NCBI GenBank assembly: GCA_047833645.1
Contig: CP181259.1
Coordinates: 930,001 to 994,000 of the forward strand
DNA length: 64,000 bases
Source: Pseudolactococcus sp041800635
Lineage (GTDB): Bacteria > Bacillota > Bacilli > Lactobacillales > Streptococcaceae
Direction: 5' to 3'
Position 1 is the stretch's first letter. Each line of letters begins with the position of its first letter. The position numbers were made by a program, and so were the translations under genes. The notes under the pieces are model-generated. The model had not been told where the DNA came from, did not search any database, and saw only the letters and a list, made by a program, of their open reading frames with translations. Below are positions 63,580 through 64,000 of this stretch, one piece after another.

Positions 63580-63867
63580 TCCTTTTGTGAATTTACCAAG
63601 TTTTTGCTCTGTTGTTTTATCAATGTCCACCAAGGCTGCATTAACGGCTTGTGTGATCATGTCTGACAAGGTTTCTGAATCTTCTGGGTCAATCAAGTCT
63701 GGTGAGATATCAATCTGTGTCATTTTACGGTCACCTGTGAAGGCAACTTTTACCAAGTCTTGAGCAGACGTGCCATAAAAGGTTGTCGCTTCAATTTCAG
63801 CTTGCGCAATCTTCATATTTTTTTGCAAGTCTTGGGCTTGTTTCATCATTTTTTGCATATTCATCAT
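63568..63867 (-). CDS. ebfC: YbaB/EbfC nucleoid-associated protein
   Basis: A 99-residue protein of the YbaB/EbfC family: MQKMMKQAQDLQKNMKIAQA at the start, then VKVAFTGDRKMTQIDISPDL and LSDMITQAVNAALVDIDKTT. These are the family's helix-strand-helix tweezers that bind DNA as dimers. Usually it follows dnaX and precedes recR; here recR is not adjacent. GGAAAGAGG lies upstream; the start may be at either of two consecutive ATG codons. Confidence 0.9.
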   Translation of the reverse strand: MMNMQKMMKQAQDLQKNMKIAQAEIEATTFYGTSAQDLVKVAFTGDRKMTQIDISPDLIDPEDSETLSDMITQAVNAALVDIDKTTEQKLGKFTKGLPF

Positions 63868-63956
63868 AGATATGTACCTCTTTCCTTATTTCACGGACTT
63901 TACAGCCCTTTTTATATTGGTCTACTGACCAAAACTGACCACTTTTTTTATCGCTT

Positions 63957-64000
63957 TTAAAAGTTGTCAAATGCATTGGCAACTTCTTTTTGTTCTGATG
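63957..64000 (-). CDS. 3' end of a gene cut by the window edge
   Basis: The minus strand reads SEQKEVANAFDNF and TAA as the end of a frame entering from beyond the window. Only 13 residues are visible, too few to name it. It precedes ebfC by about 90 bases on the same strand. Confidence 0.4.
   Translation of the reverse strand, partial: SEQKEVANAFDNF

Overview
The window reads as the chromosome of a low-to-moderate GC Firmicute of the family Streptococcaceae, most likely a Lactococcus-type lactic acid bacterium. The evidence is a PepX of the streptococcal/lactococcal type, a dut-radA pair, a CppA-like protein, an NPA/NPAR glycerol facilitator, and mobile DNA (IS982, ISL3/IS1193-like, IS1216/ISS1-like, a piece of a Lactococcus-style his operon) typical of these bacteria. 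Unusually for this family, ispD and ispF of the non-mevalonate isoprenoid pathway are present. The species cannot be fixed from the sequence alone.

Layout. (A) 1-18557 is ordinary chromosome: a beta-lactamase-fold hydrolase coupled to cppA, a CPBP protease, glpF, pepX with a class I amidotransferase-fold hydrolase, then a long minus-strand block dut-radA-yacL-ispD-AIM24-ispF-gltX-GNAT, and a heterodimeric ABC exporter. (B) 18558-33970 is an imported starch-use island: a secreted alpha-amylase, a LacI-type regulator and a giant cell-wall-anchored amylopullulanase, with related operator palindromes at all three promoters. It carries two ISL3 copies and an IS30 copy, and the amylopullulanase is broken by one in-frame stop codon. 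(C) 33963-48480 is an IS graveyard. It holds a family of IS5-type copies, fragments and miniature derivatives, IS982 (one full, one partial), and IS1216. Between them lie a GNAT enzyme, a serine hydrolase, a trapped his-operon fragment (3' hisD, methyltransferase, 5' hisB), a lantibiotic-immunity-type ABC transporter with its two-component system but no lantibiotic gene, a fumarate-reductase-like lipoprotein, and gene stumps. (D) About 48618-57430 is an 8.8-kb integrative element inserted in the 3' end of rpmG. It has a tyrosine integrase, an excisionase-like protein, a tRNA-like sequence, a Rep with an HUH nuclease joined to a P-loop helicase (the architecture of CRESS-type plasmid Reps), a hairpin-rich candidate origin, regulators (two XRE proteins, one ImmA-like protease) and a eukaryotic-like protein kinase as cargo. 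(E) 57430-64000 returns to core chromosome: rpmG-rpmF, an MFS transporter, valS, a YdcF-family membrane protein behind a T-box leader, and ebfC.

The most interesting parts are the CRESS-Rep integrative element (with its tRNA-like sequence, iterons and duplicated hairpins), the split amylopullulanase in an otherwise coherent starch regulon, the his-operon relic trapped between IS982 copies, the graded set of IS5 miniatures, and the T-box that precedes ydcF rather than lying directly before valS. All family assignments come from motifs recognised by eye; no database search was run.
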